From Anaeromicropila populeti (GTDB lineage Bacteria; Bacillota; Clostridia; Lachnospirales; Lachnospiraceae), in NCBI RefSeq assembly GCF_900112775.1, contig NZ_FOYZ01000002.1:310001-374000 (forward strand): a DNA stretch of 64,000 nt. The letters are read 5' to 3'. The notes under the pieces are model-generated. The model made no database searches. It was not told where the DNA came from and saw only the letters and a program-made list of their open reading frames with translations. Position 1 is the first letter of the stretch. Each line of letters begins with the position of its first letter. A program made the translations under genes and the position numbers. Below are positions 44,109 through 55,487 of the stretch, in pieces.

Positions 44109-46091
44109 ATGGAACAGTTTAAGTTAGTATCAGAATTTCAACCTACAGGCGATCAGCCAGAAGCTATTACAGAACTGGTACAAGGTTTTCAAGATGGTAA
44201 TCAGTTCCAGACACTATTGGGAGTTACTGGTTCTGGAAAAACATTTACCATGGCAAATGTAATTCAGGCATTGAATAAGCCTACGTTAATTATTGCGCAT
44301 AATAAAACATTAGCAGCACAGCTATATGGAGAGTTTAAAGAGTTTTTTCCTGAAAATGCAGTAGAGTATTTTGTCAGCTATTATGATTATTATCAGCCAG
44401 AAGCTTATGTTCCATCCACAGATACCTATATAGAAAAGGATTCTGCGGTGAACGAAGAGATTGATAAGCTGCGTCATTCAGCAACAGCTTCTTTGATGGA
44501 ACGAAAGGATGTTATTGTAATATCCAGTGTTTCCTGCATTTATGGATTAGGTAGTCCTGAATTTTATAGTAAGATGACATTGTCACTGCGTCCGGGAATG
44601 ATCAGGGATCGAGATGAGATTATTGCTAAGTTGATTGAAATTCAATACAACAGGAATGATATAGATTTTAAGCGTGGTACATTCCGTGTAAGAGGAGATG
44701 TACTGGAGATTTTTATGAGCAGTGCAACAGATACTGCGGTAAGAGTAGAGTTTTTTGGAGATGAGATAGAACGGATTACCGAGATAGATGTTCTGACAGG
44801 AAAGGTGCTATACGAGTTAGATCATACACATATTTACCCAGCAACTCATTATGTAGTTCATCCCGAATATATGGAAACAGCCATTCATGCAATCGAAGAA
44901 GAGCTGGAGGAACAGTTAAAATATTTTAAAAGTGAAGAAAAGTTATTGGAAGCCCAAAGAATCTCAGAGAGAACCCATTATGATATTGAAATGCTGCGGG
45001 AAACAGGGTTTTGTTCAGGGGTGGAGAACTACGCAAGGCATATAGCTGGGTTGGAGGCAGGAAAGCCGCCATATACTTTAATTGATTTCTTTCCAGATGA
45101 TTTTCTTATTATTGTGGATGAGTCTCATATTACCATACCGCAAATCAGAGGAATGTATTCGGGGGATCAGTCCCGAAAAACAACACTGGTTGAATACGGA
45201 TTCCGTCTGCCTTCTGCCAAAGATAACAGACCATTAAATTTTGAAGAGTTTGAAGGGAAGATTGACCAATTATTATTTGTGTCTGCTACACCAAATGTAT
45301 ATGAAAGGGAGCATGAGCTGAAGCGGGTGGAGCAGATTATCCGCCCAACTGGTCTTTTAGATCCAGAAGTGAATGTACGTCCTGTACAAGGACAGATAGA
45401 TGATTTGGTGGCAGAGGTGAATAAGGAAGTTGATAAGCATAATAAAATACTGATTACAACGCTGACCAAGAGGATGGCGGAGGACTTGACCGATTACATG
45501 AAAGAAATCGGTATTCGTGTAAAATACCTTCACTCTGATATTGATACATTAGAGCGATCCGAGATTATCCGGGATATGAGATTAGATGTTTTTGATGTTT
45601 TAATAGGGATTAATTTACTAAGAGAGGGTCTGGATATACCTGAAATTACGCTGGTTGCCATTTTAGATGCCGATAAGGAAGGGTTTCTTCGATCGGAGAC
45701 ATCCTTGATTCAGACAATCGGACGGGCTGCAAGGAATTCGGAAGGAAGGGTAATTATGTATGCGGATAAAATTACGGATTCCATGAATCATGCAATTAGT
45801 GAAACAAACCGAAGAAGAGAGATTCAGCAGAAGTATAATGAGGAACATGGAATTACGCCAACAACGATTAAAAAAGCTGTAAGAGATTTAATTCGTATAT
45901 CCAAGAAGGTAGATACCAATACGGTTGATATGGAGAAAGATCCAGAATCCATGACAAAGAAAGAATTAGAAACGATGATTTCAAAGATTACCAAGCAGAT
46001 GCATACGGCTGCCGCAGAGCTGAATTTTGAGATGGCTGCCCAGTTAAGGGATCAGCTAATCGTGCTGAAGAAGCATTTAAATGAACAATAG
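44109..46091 (+). CDS. uvrB: Excinuclease ABC subunit B
   Basis: 660 residues, normal length. Walker [10 protein letters not shown], the DNA-inserting beta-hairpin [12 protein letters not shown], Walker B-type IIVDESH, SF2 helicase motifs through [12 protein letters not shown], and a C-terminal UVR motif ([15 protein letters not shown] ... AAQLRDQL). It verifies DNA lesions handed over by UvrA and recruits UvrC. Located downstream of a LexA box; uvrA follows after about 34 nt. Confidence 0.98.
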   Translation: MEQFKLVSEFQPTGDQPEAITELVQGFQDGNQFQTLLGVTGSGKTFTMANVIQALNKPTLIIAHNKTLAAQLYGEFKEFFPENAVEYFVSYYDYYQPEAYVPSTDTYIEKDSAVNEEIDKLRHSATASLMERKDVIVISSVSCIYGLGSPEFYSKMTLSLRPGMIRDRDEIIAKLIEIQYNRNDIDFKRGTFRVRGDVLEIFMSSATDTAVRVEFFGDEIERITEIDVLTGKVLYELDHTHIYPATHYVVHPEYMETAIHAIEEELEEQLKYFKSEEKLLEAQRISERTHYDIEMLRETGFCSGVENYARHIAGLEAGKPPYTLIDFFPDDFLIIVDESHITIPQIRGMYSGDQSRKTTLVEYGFRLPSAKDNRPLNFEEFEGKIDQLLFVSATPNVYEREHELKRVEQIIRPTGLLDPEVNVRPVQGQIDDLVAEVNKEVDKHNKILITTLTKRMAEDLTDYMKEIGIRVKYLHSDIDTLERSEIIRDMRLDVFDVLIGINLLREGLDIPEITLVAILDADKEGFLRSETSLIQTIGRAARNSEGRVIMYADKITDSMNHAISETNRRREIQQKYNEEHGITPTTIKKAVRDLIRISKKVDTNTVDMEKDPESMTKKELETMISKITKQMHTAAAELNFEMAAQLRDQLIVLKKHLNEQ

Positions 46092-46125
46092 ATTGCAGCA
46101 TAAGCAGAGAGAAAGGACATGTAAG

Positions 46126-48972
46126 ATGAGCGATACCAGAAAGTATATAACAATAAGGGGTGCCAAAGAAAATAATTTAAAGAATATTAACCTGAAGGTA
46201 CCAAGAGATCAATTTGTAGTGTTAACGGGGCTGAGTGGTTCGGGGAAATCATCACTTGCCTTTGATACCATTTATGCAGAAGGACAACGTCGGTATATGG
46301 AGTCTTTATCCTCTTATGCAAGACAATTCCTGGGACAGATGGAGAAACCCAATGTGGAGAGCATAGAAGGCCTTCCGCCAGCTATTTCCATTGATCAGAA
46401 GTCTACTAACCGAAATCCACGTTCTACTGTGGGGACTGTTACAGAGATTTATGATTATTTCAGACTTCTGTATGCCCGGATTGGAGTACCACATTGTCCA
46501 AAGTGTGGTAAGGAAATTAAAAAGCAGACAGTAGACCAAATGGTAGATGAGATTATGAAACTACCAGATAAAACGAAGATTCAGCTTCTGGCAGCAGTGG
46601 TCCGGGGACGAAAGGGAACTCATGCAAAGCTTTTTGAGCAGATGAAAAAGAGCGGTTATGTCCGGGTTATGGCAGATGGTGCATTGTATGAGCTTTCTGA
46701 GGAAATTGTACTGGATAAAAATAAAAAGCATAATATTGAAGTGATTGTAGACCGGCTGGTTGTAAAAGAAGGAATTGAGAAGAGACTAACGGATTCTATT
46801 GAAAATGTGCTGAAGCTTTCGGAGGGACTGCTCATTGTAGATGTAATCGGTGGTGAACCAATGAATTTCAGTCAGAGCTTTTCCTGTCCAGATTGTGGAA
46901 TCAGCATAGATGAGATTGAACCTCGAATCTTTTCCTTTAACAATCCTTTTGGTGCCTGCCCAGACTGTCATGGTATTGGAATCAGAATGGAATTTGATGA
47001 GGATTTAATGATTCCAGATAAATCATTAAGTATTGCGGAGGGTGCTATTGCAGCTCATGGCTGGCAGTCCTGCACCGATCCTACCAGTTATGCAGGGGCT
47101 ACACTGACAGCATTGGCAAAGGAGTATAAGTTTGATTTAAATACTCCGTTTCAAGAGTATCCAGAAGATATACAGAACATGCTGATTCATGGAACAAATG
47201 GAAAGTCAGTAAAGGTTTATTATAAGAGTCAGCGGGGAGAAGGCGTGTATGATGTGACCTTTGAAGGATTGCTTAAAAACATGGAAAGAAGGTATCGGGA
47301 AACAGGTTCTGAGAGCCAGCGACAGGAATATGAGTCCTTTATGAGAGTAATTCCGTGTAAATCTTGTGGAGGAAAACGGTTAAAAAAAGAAGCTCTTGCT
47401 GTTACGGTAGGTGACAAAAATATTGCCGAAGTGACAGAGTACTCGATTGCTGACTTGAAAAAGTTTCTTTCGGGTTTACAGCTAAGTCTAATGCAGAAGA
47501 AAATTGGTGAACTGGTGTTAAAAGAGATTAAGGCAAGAGTTGGCTTTTTAGTTAATGTAGGATTAGATTATCTGACTTTGGCAAGATCAACTGGTTCTCT
47601 ATCAGGAGGCGAAGCCCAGCGAATTAGGCTGGCTACTCAGATTGGTTCAGGACTGGTAGGTGTAGCATATATTTTGGATGAACCTAGTATTGGTCTTCAC
47701 CAGAGAGATAATGATAAGCTTTTAAATGCCCTGTGTGATTTAAGGGATTTGGGAAATACTTTGATTGTAGTGGAACATGACGAGGACACCATGTTTGCAG
47801 CGGATTATATTGTGGATATTGGTCCAGGGGCTGGAGAAGCAGGTGGGCAAGTAGTAGCAGAAGGAACGGCAAAGGAGATTATGGAAAATGAGAATTCCAT
47901 AACAGGAGCTTATCTAAGTGGAAGGATTAGAATTCCAGTTCCAGAAAAAAGAAGGATACCTAGCGGTTATTTAACAATTTCTGGTGCTAGAGAGAATAAT
48001 CTAAAGGGAATTAATGTGGAGGTTCCTTTAGGTGTTTTAACCTGTGTAACTGGTGTTTCTGGTTCGGGAAAAAGCTCTCTGATTAATGAGATTTTGTATA
48101 AGACTTTGGCTAAAAAGCTGAACCGGGCAAGATGTATTCCTGGAAAGCATAAGGAGATTCTGGGAGTGGAGCAGCTAGATAAGGTGATTTCTATTGACCA
48201 GTCGCCAATTGGAAGAACACCCCGATCAAATCCTGCTACCTATACAGGGATGTTTGATATGATCCGGGATTTGTTTGCCAGTACAGCAGAGGCAAAAGCA
48301 AAGGGGTATGCAAAGGGGCGTTTTAGCTTTAATGTGAAAGGCGGTCGATGTGAAGCGTGCAGCGGAGATGGAATTATCAAAATAGAAATGAATTTTTTGC
48401 CAGATATATATGTGCCATGTGAGGTTTGTGGAGGAAAACGATATAACCGTGAAACGTTAGAGGTAAAATATAAGGGAAAGAATATTTATGAAGTACTGGA
48501 TATGACTATTGAAGAGGCGCTAAAATTCTTTGAAAATGTACCAACAATCCGCAAGAAGGTAGAAACACTGTATGATGTTGGACTTTCTTATATTCGTCTG
48601 GGACAGCCATCCACAACCTTATCAGGTGGAGAAGCCCAGAGAATTAAGCTGGCAACAGAATTAAGTAAAAGAAGTACTGGCAAGACGATTTATATTCTAG
48701 ATGAGCCGACAACAGGTCTTCATTTTGCAGATGTGCATAAATTAATTGAAATTTTGCACCGCCTGGCTGAGGGCGGGAATACTGTTGTTGTAATTGAGCA
48801 TAATCTGGATGTAATAAAAACGGCAGATTATATTATAGATATCGGTCCTGAAGGTGGCGATAAGGGCGGCACTCTTGTAGCAAAGGGAACGCCGGAAGAG
48901 GTGGCAAAAAATAAGAAATCCTTTACAGGTGCATATATAAAGAAAATGTTAGAGAAGGATGTTCAGGTATAG
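46126..48972 (+). CDS. uvrA: Excinuclease ABC subunit A
   Basis: 948 residues from ATG 46126 (AAAGGA 8 nt upstream); an in-frame ATG at 46081 overlaps the uvrB stop and is unlikely. Two ABC modules: GLSGSGKSS with LSGGEAQRI, and GVSGSGKSS with LSGGEAQRI. Zinc-binding CPx[20 protein letters not shown] and [17 protein letters not shown] are present. It scans DNA for damage with UvrB. No UvrC in the window. Confidence 0.98.
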   Translation: MSDTRKYITIRGAKENNLKNINLKVPRDQFVVLTGLSGSGKSSLAFDTIYAEGQRRYMESLSSYARQFLGQMEKPNVESIEGLPPAISIDQKSTNRNPRSTVGTVTEIYDYFRLLYARIGVPHCPKCGKEIKKQTVDQMVDEIMKLPDKTKIQLLAAVVRGRKGTHAKLFEQMKKSGYVRVMADGALYELSEEIVLDKNKKHNIEVIVDRLVVKEGIEKRLTDSIENVLKLSEGLLIVDVIGGEPMNFSQSFSCPDCGISIDEIEPRIFSFNNPFGACPDCHGIGIRMEFDEDLMIPDKSLSIAEGAIAAHGWQSCTDPTSYAGATLTALAKEYKFDLNTPFQEYPEDIQNMLIHGTNGKSVKVYYKSQRGEGVYDVTFEGLLKNMERRYRETGSESQRQEYESFMRVIPCKSCGGKRLKKEALAVTVGDKNIAEVTEYSIADLKKFLSGLQLSLMQKKIGELVLKEIKARVGFLVNVGLDYLTLARSTGSLSGGEAQRIRLATQIGSGLVGVAYILDEPSIGLHQRDNDKLLNALCDLRDLGNTLIVVEHDEDTMFAADYIVDIGPGAGEAGGQVVAEGTAKEIMENENSITGAYLSGRIRIPVPEKRRIPSGYLTISGARENNLKGINVEVPLGVLTCVTGVSGSGKSSLINEILYKTLAKKLNRARCIPGKHKEILGVEQLDKVISIDQSPIGRTPRSNPATYTGMFDMIRDLFASTAEAKAKGYAKGRFSFNVKGGRCEACSGDGIIKIEMNFLPDIYVPCEVCGGKRYNRETLEVKYKGKNIYEVLDMTIEEALKFFENVPTIRKKVETLYDVGLSYIRLGQPSTTLSGGEAQRIKLATELSKRSTGKTIYILDEPTTGLHFADVHKLIEILHRLAEGGNTVVVIEHNLDVIKTADYIIDIGPEGGDKGGTLVAKGTPEEVAKNKKSFTGAYIKKMLEKDVQV

Positions 48973-48993
48973 GTTGAGGAAAAGGGGACAAAT

Positions 48994-49575
48994 ATGAATT
49001 ATCATTTTTTTGCGATGATGTCTCGGATGAAGTACATTGAGCGGTGGTCACTTATGCGTAATTCTGTAAATGAAAATATAAGTGAGCATTCGCTGGAGGT
49101 GGCAATGATTACCCATGCCCTTGCTGTAATTAGCAATGTCCGTATGGGGAATTCATTAAATGTTGAAAAAGCGGCTCTGATCGGAATGTACCATGATTGT
49201 ACTGAGATTATTACGGGAGATTTGCCAACTCCGGTCAAGTATCATAATACCCAATTGCAGGAGGCATTTTTGCAAATGGAAGAGCTGGCAGCCAATAGGC
49301 TTTTGGATTTGCTGCCAGCAGATATGAAAGGGGCTTATGAAAGTGTATTCTTTCAGGCAGAAGAAGATGAGTATCTATGGAAGTTAAAGAAGGCCGCAGA
49401 TAAGCTGTCAGCTTTAGTTAAATGCATCGAGGAAAGAAAGGCGGGAAACAGTGAGTTTGCCAAGGCAGAGAAAGCATTGTGGCAGGCTGTTTCGGACATG
49501 CATCTCAGAGAAGCAGAGATATTTATAGAACTTTTTTTGCCATCCTATTCACTTACATTGGATGAATTAAGCTGA
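48994..49575 (+). CDS. YfbR-like 5'-deoxynucleotidase (HD domain)
   Basis: 193 residues, close to YfbR length. HD-domain residues: ISEHSLEVAMITHAL (His), MYHDCTEIITGDLPTPVKY (HD and YfbR-typical GDLPTPVK), and KAADKLSALVKCIEER (final Asp). YfbR hydrolyses dNMPs to nucleosides, trimming deoxynucleotide pools. It follows uvrA after 21 nt on the same strand and may share the SOS-controlled transcript, which would place nucleotide clean-up with excision repair. Confidence 0.88.
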   Translation: MNYHFFAMMSRMKYIERWSLMRNSVNENISEHSLEVAMITHALAVISNVRMGNSLNVEKAALIGMYHDCTEIITGDLPTPVKYHNTQLQEAFLQMEELAANRLLDLLPADMKGAYESVFFQAEEDEYLWKLKKAADKLSALVKCIEERKAGNSEFAKAEKALWQAVSDMHLREAEIFIELFLPSYSLTLDELS

Positions 49576-49722
49576 GTTTCTTAGAAATATTTTATTTTAG
49601 TACTAGTTTTCAAAAAAGAAATGTTGTAAAATGTAGCTGTTATGTTGTGAAGTCTCTGTTTTCGAAGAGATTTTAGAAGAATCGGATGATAATTTTCATA
49701 TACAAGAACAGGAGGACATTTT

Positions 49723-51264
49723 GTGAAAAAGGAAATGGTTATTGTTTTAGACTTTGGCGGACAGTACAATCAGTTGATTGCACGAAGAGTCAGAGAGTGT
49801 AACGTTTATTGTGAAGTGCTGCCTTATAACCTAAGTGTGGAAAAGATTAAGGAAATGAACCCAAAAGGAATTATTTTCACAGGAGGACCTGCCAGTGTTT
49901 ATGCAGAGGAAGCACCACATTGTGATAAGAAAATTTTTGAGTTGAATATTCCTATTCTAGGTATATGCTATGGTGCACAGCTTATGACACATTTGTTAAG
50001 TGGGCAGGTGGTAAGTGCAGATGTAAGGGAGTATGGAAAGACAGAAGTTAGTGCAAATGTAAATTCAAAGCTTTTCAAGGATGTTACGGAGAATTCGATT
50101 TGTTGGATGAGCCACACGGATCGAATTGAGCAATTACCAGAAGGATTTGTTGTTTCTGCAAAATCGGACTCTTGTCCAGTTGCTGCTATGGAGCATGCAG
50201 CAAAGAATTTATATGCAGTTCAGTTTCATCCTGAAGTAGTGCATACCCAGGAGGGAACAAAAATGCTCCGCAACTTCTTGTACGAGGTATGTGGCTGTGC
50301 AGGAGACTGGATCATGTCTTCCTTCGTGGAGGAGTCTATTCAGGCGATTCGTGATAAGGTAGGCAGCGGCAAGGTTCTTTGTGCCTTATCGGGTGGTGTG
50401 GACTCGTCTGTTGCGGCAGTGCTGTTATCAAAGGCAGTAGGAAAGCAATTAACTTGTATTTTTGTAGATCATGGTCTTCTTCGTAAGAATGAAGGTGATG
50501 AGGTAGAGAAGGTTTTTGGACCAGAGGGTTCTCTTGATTTGAATTTTGTTCGTGTCAATGTTCAGGAACGGTTTTATAGTAAGCTGGCTGGTGTGGAAGA
50601 GCCAGAGGCAAAGCGTAAAATTATTGGTGAAGAGTTTATCCGTGTTTTTGAGGAAGAGGCAAAGAAGATTGGTACAGTGGACTTTTTAGTGCAAGGTACA
50701 ATTTATCCAGATGTTATTGAAAGTGGTCTTGGCAAGTCTGCGGTTATCAAATCCCATCACAATGTGGGTGGATTGCCAGACTATGTTGATTTCAAGGAGA
50801 TTATTGAGCCATTGCGTCTTTTATTTAAGGACGAGGTTCGTAAGACAGGACTTGAACTTGGGTTACCTGAATATCTGGTATACCGACAGCCATTCCCTGG
50901 GCCAGGCTTGGCAATTCGTATTATCGGTGAGGTTACAGCAGAAAAGGTTGCTATTTTGCAGGATGCGGATTTTATTTACCGCCAGGAACTTGAAAATGCA
51001 GGGCTGAATAAGGAAATTGGACAGTATTTTGCAGCACTGACCAATATGCGCTCTGTTGGTGTTATGGGTGACGAGAGAACCTATGATTATGCTATTGCGC
51101 TTCGTGCTGTTACCACAACGGATTTTATGACGGCTGAGGCAGCGGAGCTTCCATGGGATATTCTTGGAAAATGCTCTAACAGGATTGTGAATGAAGTGAA
51201 GTCGGTTAACCGAGTGCTGTATGACTGCACTGGAAAGCCACCAGCAACGATAGAGTTTGAGTAA
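49723..51264 (+). CDS. guaA: GMP synthase (glutamine-hydrolysing)
   Basis: 513 residues from GTG 49723 (AGGAGG 8 nt upstream). Class I glutamine amidotransferase domain with nucleophile Cys82 (GICYGAQ) and FHPEV. The ATP pyrophosphatase domain has LSGGVDSSV. The C-terminal dimerisation domain ends [12 protein letters not shown]. It converts XMP to GMP. The 147-nt gap upstream was read for a guanine-type riboswitch and none was recognised. Ends at a terminator. Confidence 0.97.
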   Translation: MKKEMVIVLDFGGQYNQLIARRVRECNVYCEVLPYNLSVEKIKEMNPKGIIFTGGPASVYAEEAPHCDKKIFELNIPILGICYGAQLMTHLLSGQVVSADVREYGKTEVSANVNSKLFKDVTENSICWMSHTDRIEQLPEGFVVSAKSDSCPVAAMEHAAKNLYAVQFHPEVVHTQEGTKMLRNFLYEVCGCAGDWIMSSFVEESIQAIRDKVGSGKVLCALSGGVDSSVAAVLLSKAVGKQLTCIFVDHGLLRKNEGDEVEKVFGPEGSLDLNFVRVNVQERFYSKLAGVEEPEAKRKIIGEEFIRVFEEEAKKIGTVDFLVQGTIYPDVIESGLGKSAVIKSHHNVGGLPDYVDFKEIIEPLRLLFKDEVRKTGLELGLPEYLVYRQPFPGPGLAIRIIGEVTAEKVAILQDADFIYRQELENAGLNKEIGQYFAALTNMRSVGVMGDERTYDYAIALRAVTTTDFMTAEAAELPWDILGKCSNRIVNEVKSVNRVLYDCTGKPPATIEFE

Positions 51265-51274
51265 CCTAGAAACG

Positions 51275-51310
51275 CTGGGAGCCCGCTAAATAAGCGGACT
51301 CCCAGTTTTT
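51275..51310 (+). terminator. Intrinsic terminator after guaA
   Basis: CTGGGAG and CTCCCAG form the lower stem and CCGCT with AGCGG the upper, with one mismatch, followed by TTTTT. Confidence 0.85.
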
Positions 51311-51331
51311 GCGTCAGCAAAATTTAGAAGC

Positions 51332-51349
51332 ACGATATAATAATATCGT
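51332..51349. promoter_or_regulatory. Perfect dyad upstream of the methyltransferase gene
   Basis: ACGATAT-N4-ATATCGT. The 12-mer GCACGATATAAT that includes its left arm (51330-51341) recurs at 52674-52685. Possible regulator site or a trace of a repeated element. Confidence 0.3.
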
Positions 51350-51506
51350 CGAATCGTTGTGGTGAATATTTAAGAATATTTAAAAAAAGATACGATTTTA
51401 CAAATAGTATTGTATAATTGTTTTTGTAGAAAAGAGATCTTATTCTGTGGAATGAATGGATTGTGGAATAGTGAAGTATTTATATTTTATTATTGGAGGT
51501 TTTGCT

Positions 51507-52289
51507 ATGTCAATATTAAAAGGACTGGAATGGACATTTAATACCGAGGCTAAAAAATATGAAAAAATGCGTCCAGGTTATGTTGGTGAATTATATAATG
51601 ATATTTTTGATATGATGAACATTAACAAAGATAGCAATGTAATTGAAATAGGTATAGGTGGGGGACAAGCAACACTACCGGTATTAAAAACAGGATGTAA
51701 CTTAATTGCTGTCGAGTATGGCGAGAATTTAGCTCAGGTTTGTTGTGAAAAATTTAAGGATTATTCCAATTTTTCAGCTGTAGTTGGTAAATTTGAGGAT
51801 GCTTGCTTTGAAAAAAATTCATATGATTTGATATATTCTGCTTCAGCATTTCATTGGATACCTGAAGACGTAGGGTATCAAAAAGTCTTTAACTTGTTAA
51901 AAAGCGGTGGTGTTTTTGCTAGATTTGCAAATCACCCGTTCAAAGATAAAGGTAGAAATGGTTTGCACGAGGCAATGCAAGAGGTATATGCTGTTTATTT
52001 GCCAGGGTCACTTGAACCCGATGAATATAGTGAGCAACAAGCAATGGATAGAGCAAATATTGCGAATAAATATGGTTTTGTAGATATTTCGTATAAGCTA
52101 TATAACAGAACTCGAACATTTACTTCAAAAGAATATATTGAATTGCTTGGCACATATTCAGATCACATAGCTATAGAAGAAAAAAACAGAAAGAGTTTTT
52201 TATCGGAAATCGAAGCTGTTATTGATTCTTTTGGTGGACAAATTACTATATATGATACAATTGATTTGCAGTTAGCAAGAAAGCCGTAA
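51507..52289 (+). CDS. Class I SAM-dependent methyltransferase
   Basis: 260 residues from ATG 51507 (GGAGG 8 nt upstream; an earlier ATG at 51456 lacks an RBS). SAM-binding motif I VIEIGIGGGQATLP, acidic VEYGENLA, motif IV-like YDLIYSASAFHWIPED and HW typical of small-molecule (UbiE/trans-aconitate-like) methyltransferases. Substrate unknown. Monocistronic, at the left end of an accessory stretch that follows guaA. Confidence 0.82.
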   Translation: MSILKGLEWTFNTEAKKYEKMRPGYVGELYNDIFDMMNINKDSNVIEIGIGGGQATLPVLKTGCNLIAVEYGENLAQVCCEKFKDYSNFSAVVGKFEDACFEKNSYDLIYSASAFHWIPEDVGYQKVFNLLKSGGVFARFANHPFKDKGRNGLHEAMQEVYAVYLPGSLEPDEYSEQQAMDRANIANKYGFVDISYKLYNRTRTFTSKEYIELLGTYSDHIAIEEKNRKSFLSEIEAVIDSFGGQITIYDTIDLQLARKP

Positions 52290-52314
52290 TTACCTATTTC
52301 TCTAGTTTGTTCTT

Positions 52315-52545
52315 TTAGTTGCTTTCTAAGGAAATTAATACTTCTGTTAAAGACATTGCACTGTCTAGAGTTTGAGAACCCAACCCCAGAACTAGTTTTC
52401 CTTCCTTAGAAGTTTTGACCCAGCCATTAAGAGTACTTGTTGAAATACCAAGCTCCTTAGCGGCTTTTGTTAGTCCAATTTCCTTGGATTATTTTACTGA
52501 TTGAATTTTGTAGTCTGTATCATACTGACGTTGTTTGCGTGCCAT
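52315..52545 (-). pseudogene. IS3-family transposase orfA remnant with internal stop
   Basis: Reading the minus strand from ATG at 52545 gives MARKQRQYDTDYKIQSVK, then an in-frame TAA (52491-52489), then SKEIGLTKAAKELGISTSTLNGWVKTSKEGKL and a short tail to a TAA at 52315-52317. The helix-turn-helix and the KEGKLxLGxGSQT-like tail are typical of OrfA of IS3 elements. OrfB and terminal inverted repeats are missing. The element is a relic. Confidence 0.75.
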
Positions 52546-52880
52546 GCGAGTACCTCTTTATTCTCTTTATTATTTATCAAAACATACGAGAATAAGTTGT
52601 CTAGTTTAATTATACAGCATTTCCAATAATTCGTTTGCAAAATAATTCAAAATGAGTGGCAATATATGAACTTGCACGATATAATTATGTACAAGTACTT
52701 TAATTAATAGTCGTTGAAAGCGTAGTGCAAAATTTACAATAAATGATAATGTGAGTAACAACCCTAGACTTCGAAGGGATAATCGTATTCGTAGGATTCA
52801 TGCTTCCTAAGCCATTGAAAATAACTCTGTATCATGGAATCAAGTGACCGAACAAGTCAAAATACTTTTGGAGGGTGACA
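52546..52880. other. Gene-free accessory gap
   Basis: No credible ORF, RNA or terminator was seen in these 335 nt. The 12-mer GCACGATATAAT at 52674-52685 repeats one at 51330-51341. Confidence 0.5.
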
Positions 52881-53475
52881 ATGTCAATTCAAGTTTACAA
52901 CTGCCCATAATGTGGCAGAACATTGTATTTTGAAGGAATATGCTATGACTGCAAAAACATGAACCAGTGTCAGGAGATTCTAAAACTTACCTGTGAAAAA
53001 TGCGGAGGAAAGCTATTTGATATTCTTACGATTGACGGAAGAGATGAGCGTCTGAAATTCCTCGAGATAGAAGGCACAATCAAAGCAAAGGTCTGCCCCG
53101 ACTGTGTTATGATGTCAGACAGTTATTTCTGCAAATACACAATATACGGTGAAAGTGAGATTCTACCAAACGAAGCAGGCTCTGACGAAAGCTATATGAC
53201 GGAAGAGGATATCGAAGAATTTCAAACGAATGGATTTGTTCTTTCTCCAAAGAAAGTAAATCCTTTCTTTGGGTGTCATGAAGATACATTTAGTACGATA
53301 GGCGGTATGCAAATTGGGTTCAAGACCCCACATACTTAACGTGCCCTGTTTGTGGAAAACCCATGAAGTATTTTGCATAACTTCATTGGACAAAGTTTGG
53401 TAACGGCGATGGAACATTATTTTTGAGATTTGTCAGAATTGCAGTATTATTGGAATGCTTCATCAGCAAACCTAA
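52881..53475 (+). pseudogene. Decayed zinc-ribbon protein with two stops and two frameshifts
   Basis: A good RBS (GGAGGGTG) precedes ATG 52881. Translation gives MSIQVYNCP, an in-frame TAA (52908-52910), then CGRTLYFEGICYDC, so the stop falls inside a CPxCG zinc knuckle. The frame runs on to 53339. The protein homology instead jumps frame near 53312 (WVQDPTYLTCPVCGKPMKYFA), meets another TAA (53377-53379) before LHWTKFGNGDGT, and shifts again near 53415 to FEICQNCSIIGMLHQQT, ending at 53475. An intact ancestor would have about 198 residues with several CxxC units. An internal ATG at 52923 without a proper start context could give only a truncated product. Function unknown. Confidence 0.75.
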
Positions 53476-53488
53476 AGGAGATTAGATT

Positions 53489-53653
53489 ATGAAATACGAT
53501 TTTACACTTGAAAATGTTGTTGAAGAACACAACGAAGATCCGCGTACTTTTAGGATTCCGGATAAATATGAAATTGATGAGCTGGAAACGGGTGATATAA
53601 AATTTAACAAAAATACTGTCTTAGATACATTTGATGAGGTTAGAGATTTTTAG
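53489..53653 (+). CDS. Small hypothetical protein (54 residues)
   Basis: ATG 53489 is preceded by AAAGGAG (53474-53480) and encodes MKYDFTLENVVEEHNEDPRTF and about 33 more acidic residues. The phrase FRIPDKYEIDELETGDIKFN resembles the start of DUF2185/immunity-protein-like domains, after which the similarity ends, so it may be a truncated remnant. It lies 13 nt after the zinc-ribbon pseudogene and 64 nt before the SEC-C gene. Confidence 0.5.
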   Translation: MKYDFTLENVVEEHNEDPRTFRIPDKYEIDELETGDIKFNKNTVLDTFDEVRDF

Positions 53654-53717
53654 AGAATAATATTTTGGGAAGAACTGGGACGTAAGAATTTGAAAAATAG
53701 TATTAGAAGGAGATATG

Positions 53718-54974
53718 ATGCAGCTAAGAGAAAAATTAGAATATAGTACAAAACAAGAATTATTGGATCAGGCAAGGAGTTTTGAATTGAAAAAGTGTTC
53801 AAGGCTTAGGAAAGAACAGTTAATAGATAGAATTGTAACTTGTTTTTGCTCAGAGGAAATGTTACGAAGCAGATTAGCGTGCTTAACAAAAGAACAAATG
53901 GATTTGTATCGTAAAGCGTGTATTTCACCTACAGCTGTTTCAGTTAATCAAGTTATGGATGCAATACAGTTAAATCGGTATTGGTTAGGGTATTTTGAAG
54001 AACCTACGGACAATTTGTGTGTATTTGACGATGTGGCAGATGCATTTCGAAAAATAGATGATGAAGCATTCAAAAAGGAAAATAGTAGAAAAGGGTGGAT
54101 GATGAAATGCGTCTGTTTCTTTATTAACTACTATGGAATAGCTCCAGTAGAAGTTATTTATGAGATGTATAAACAGAAAATAAAGTGTTCTCTAGATGAA
54201 ATGGTGAGCATACTGGAAGGAATGCCAATGGATATTATTGAATCATGCATTTTTTCTATGGATATGATTGGAATACAGGATTGGCCTATGGACTCACCGT
54301 TATATTCAAAAAATGGATTATTGATACACATTCCATTATTAGAAAGCAAGGAATTCGGTTATTTACTCCGTCAGCAGGCAGAAAAAGACTTCTTTGTACC
54401 TTCTGAAAAAATAATAGACGAAATTTGCAGAAGTGGATACGAAGTAAGTTCTCTGGCGTATCAGAAACTGGAATCATTTATAAGGAAGAGATTTAGTCTG
54501 AATTATGAACAGGCAGTGTCATTGTGTTTACAAATCTGGGCTAACAGTTATGATGGCAATTCTCCAACAGATATTCTTAACCATTTGTCAGAAGCAAACA
54601 TCAGTTTTAGCAGTGATAAAATATTAAATGAATTTGTTGGATTGCTTATGAATGCTTATAATAGCACCAGATTGAAAGAGAATCGTGGACATAAACCAGA
54701 TGAGTTGAGTAAGGATGTATTCAAAGGAGGAATGCCGACCATTGTACCAGCCAGTAGCAATGCAGCTGCAATGTTGCGAGAAGCTGAGCCACAACTACAC
54801 GCTATGGGGTTTCCAGTTGATGTGAATGGAGGAGCGGATACGATTCAGACGTCATTTTATCCAAATGGTTTAAATGGACAAGCAGTTAATATGGAGAAAA
54901 AAATATATCCCAATGATCCATGCCCATGTGGATCAGGGAAGAAATATAAAAAATGTTGTGGAAAATTTAAATAG
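53718..54974 (+). CDS. SEC-C motif protein with SAP/Rho-N-like N-terminus
   Basis: 418 residues from ATG 53718 (AGAAGGAG ends 5 nt upstream; the adjacent in-frame ATG at 53715 is too close). The first 40 residues ([20 protein letters not shown]..., [11 protein letters not shown]-like) resemble Rho N-terminal or SAP helical domains, which bind nucleic acids. The middle is alpha-helical and unrecognised. The last 22 residues are a canonical SEC-C zinc motif ([18 protein letters not shown]) as in SecA tails. Function unknown; ribosome or nucleic-acid association is a guess. Confidence 0.75.
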   Translation: MQLREKLEYSTKQELLDQARSFELKKCSRLRKEQLIDRIVTCFCSEEMLRSRLACLTKEQMDLYRKACISPTAVSVNQVMDAIQLNRYWLGYFEEPTDNLCVFDDVADAFRKIDDEAFKKENSRKGWMMKCVCFFINYYGIAPVEVIYEMYKQKIKCSLDEMVSILEGMPMDIIESCIFSMDMIGIQDWPMDSPLYSKNGLLIHIPLLESKEFGYLLRQQAEKDFFVPSEKIIDEICRSGYEVSSLAYQKLESFIRKRFSLNYEQAVSLCLQIWANSYDGNSPTDILNHLSEANISFSSDKILNEFVGLLMNAYNSTRLKENRGHKPDELSKDVFKGGMPTIVPASSNAAAMLREAEPQLHAMGFPVDVNGGADTIQTSFYPNGLNGQAVNMEKKIYPNDPCPCGSGKKYKKCCGKFK

Positions 54975-55487
54975 GTACTCAATTTTCCTAGTAGATATTT
55001 CAAATATATCCTGTATAAATCATGCCTGAGACATCATTCAATCCATTACTTTACTGTTTATGCAGGAAGTAATATCTACGAATAACACTGAAATTCAGTG
55101 CCAAGTTTAAAGAATGATTTAGAGGTGTAGCATTGTCCAAAGAACCTTGGTGGCATTTTGAGGAATGATATTATGAAACCATGGAAAGGAATTGAGAAAA
55201 TGGAATAGCAAGTGGATTTTGTACTTGTAGGCATGGATAGTTGCAAGTTAGGTAGCATTCAGCTAGAGGATGTGCGCAGTCAGAAGGAGTAGGCAGATAA
55301 TAAGCAGAGATTACTAGCATATAGCAATTTGAAGAAGAAAATGATTTTTCATTCAATCTATCTGGATTGTCAACACTTTGGATTGTCAACAATTTTTTAT
55401 ACAATTTTTATTCGGTCATTTTAGATAAATGCTATTATACTCAAGTCAAAAAGATAAGGATAAACTCCAACTTTACCAAGAAGTGCT
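54975..55487. other. 513-nt gene-poor tract, possible decayed sequence
   Basis: No intact ORF with a start site was found. A plus-strand frame near 55210-55300 reads VDFVLVGMDSCKLGSIQLEDVRSQKE before a stop, which has protein-like composition and may be a remnant. A 13-nt direct repeat TGGATTGTCAACA occurs at 55363-55375 and 55379-55391. No terminator for the SEC-C gene was recognised. Confidence 0.4.

Noticed and set aside
49576-49722. Guanine or other purine riboswitch before guaA
   Set aside because: No conserved purine-riboswitch core or three-way junction could be recognised in the 147 nt.
52315-53475. TAA used as a sense codon in the IS3 remnant and zinc-ribbon gene
   Set aside because: TAA ends many intact genes in the window, and the zinc-ribbon gene also has frameshifts, so decay explains it better than recoding.
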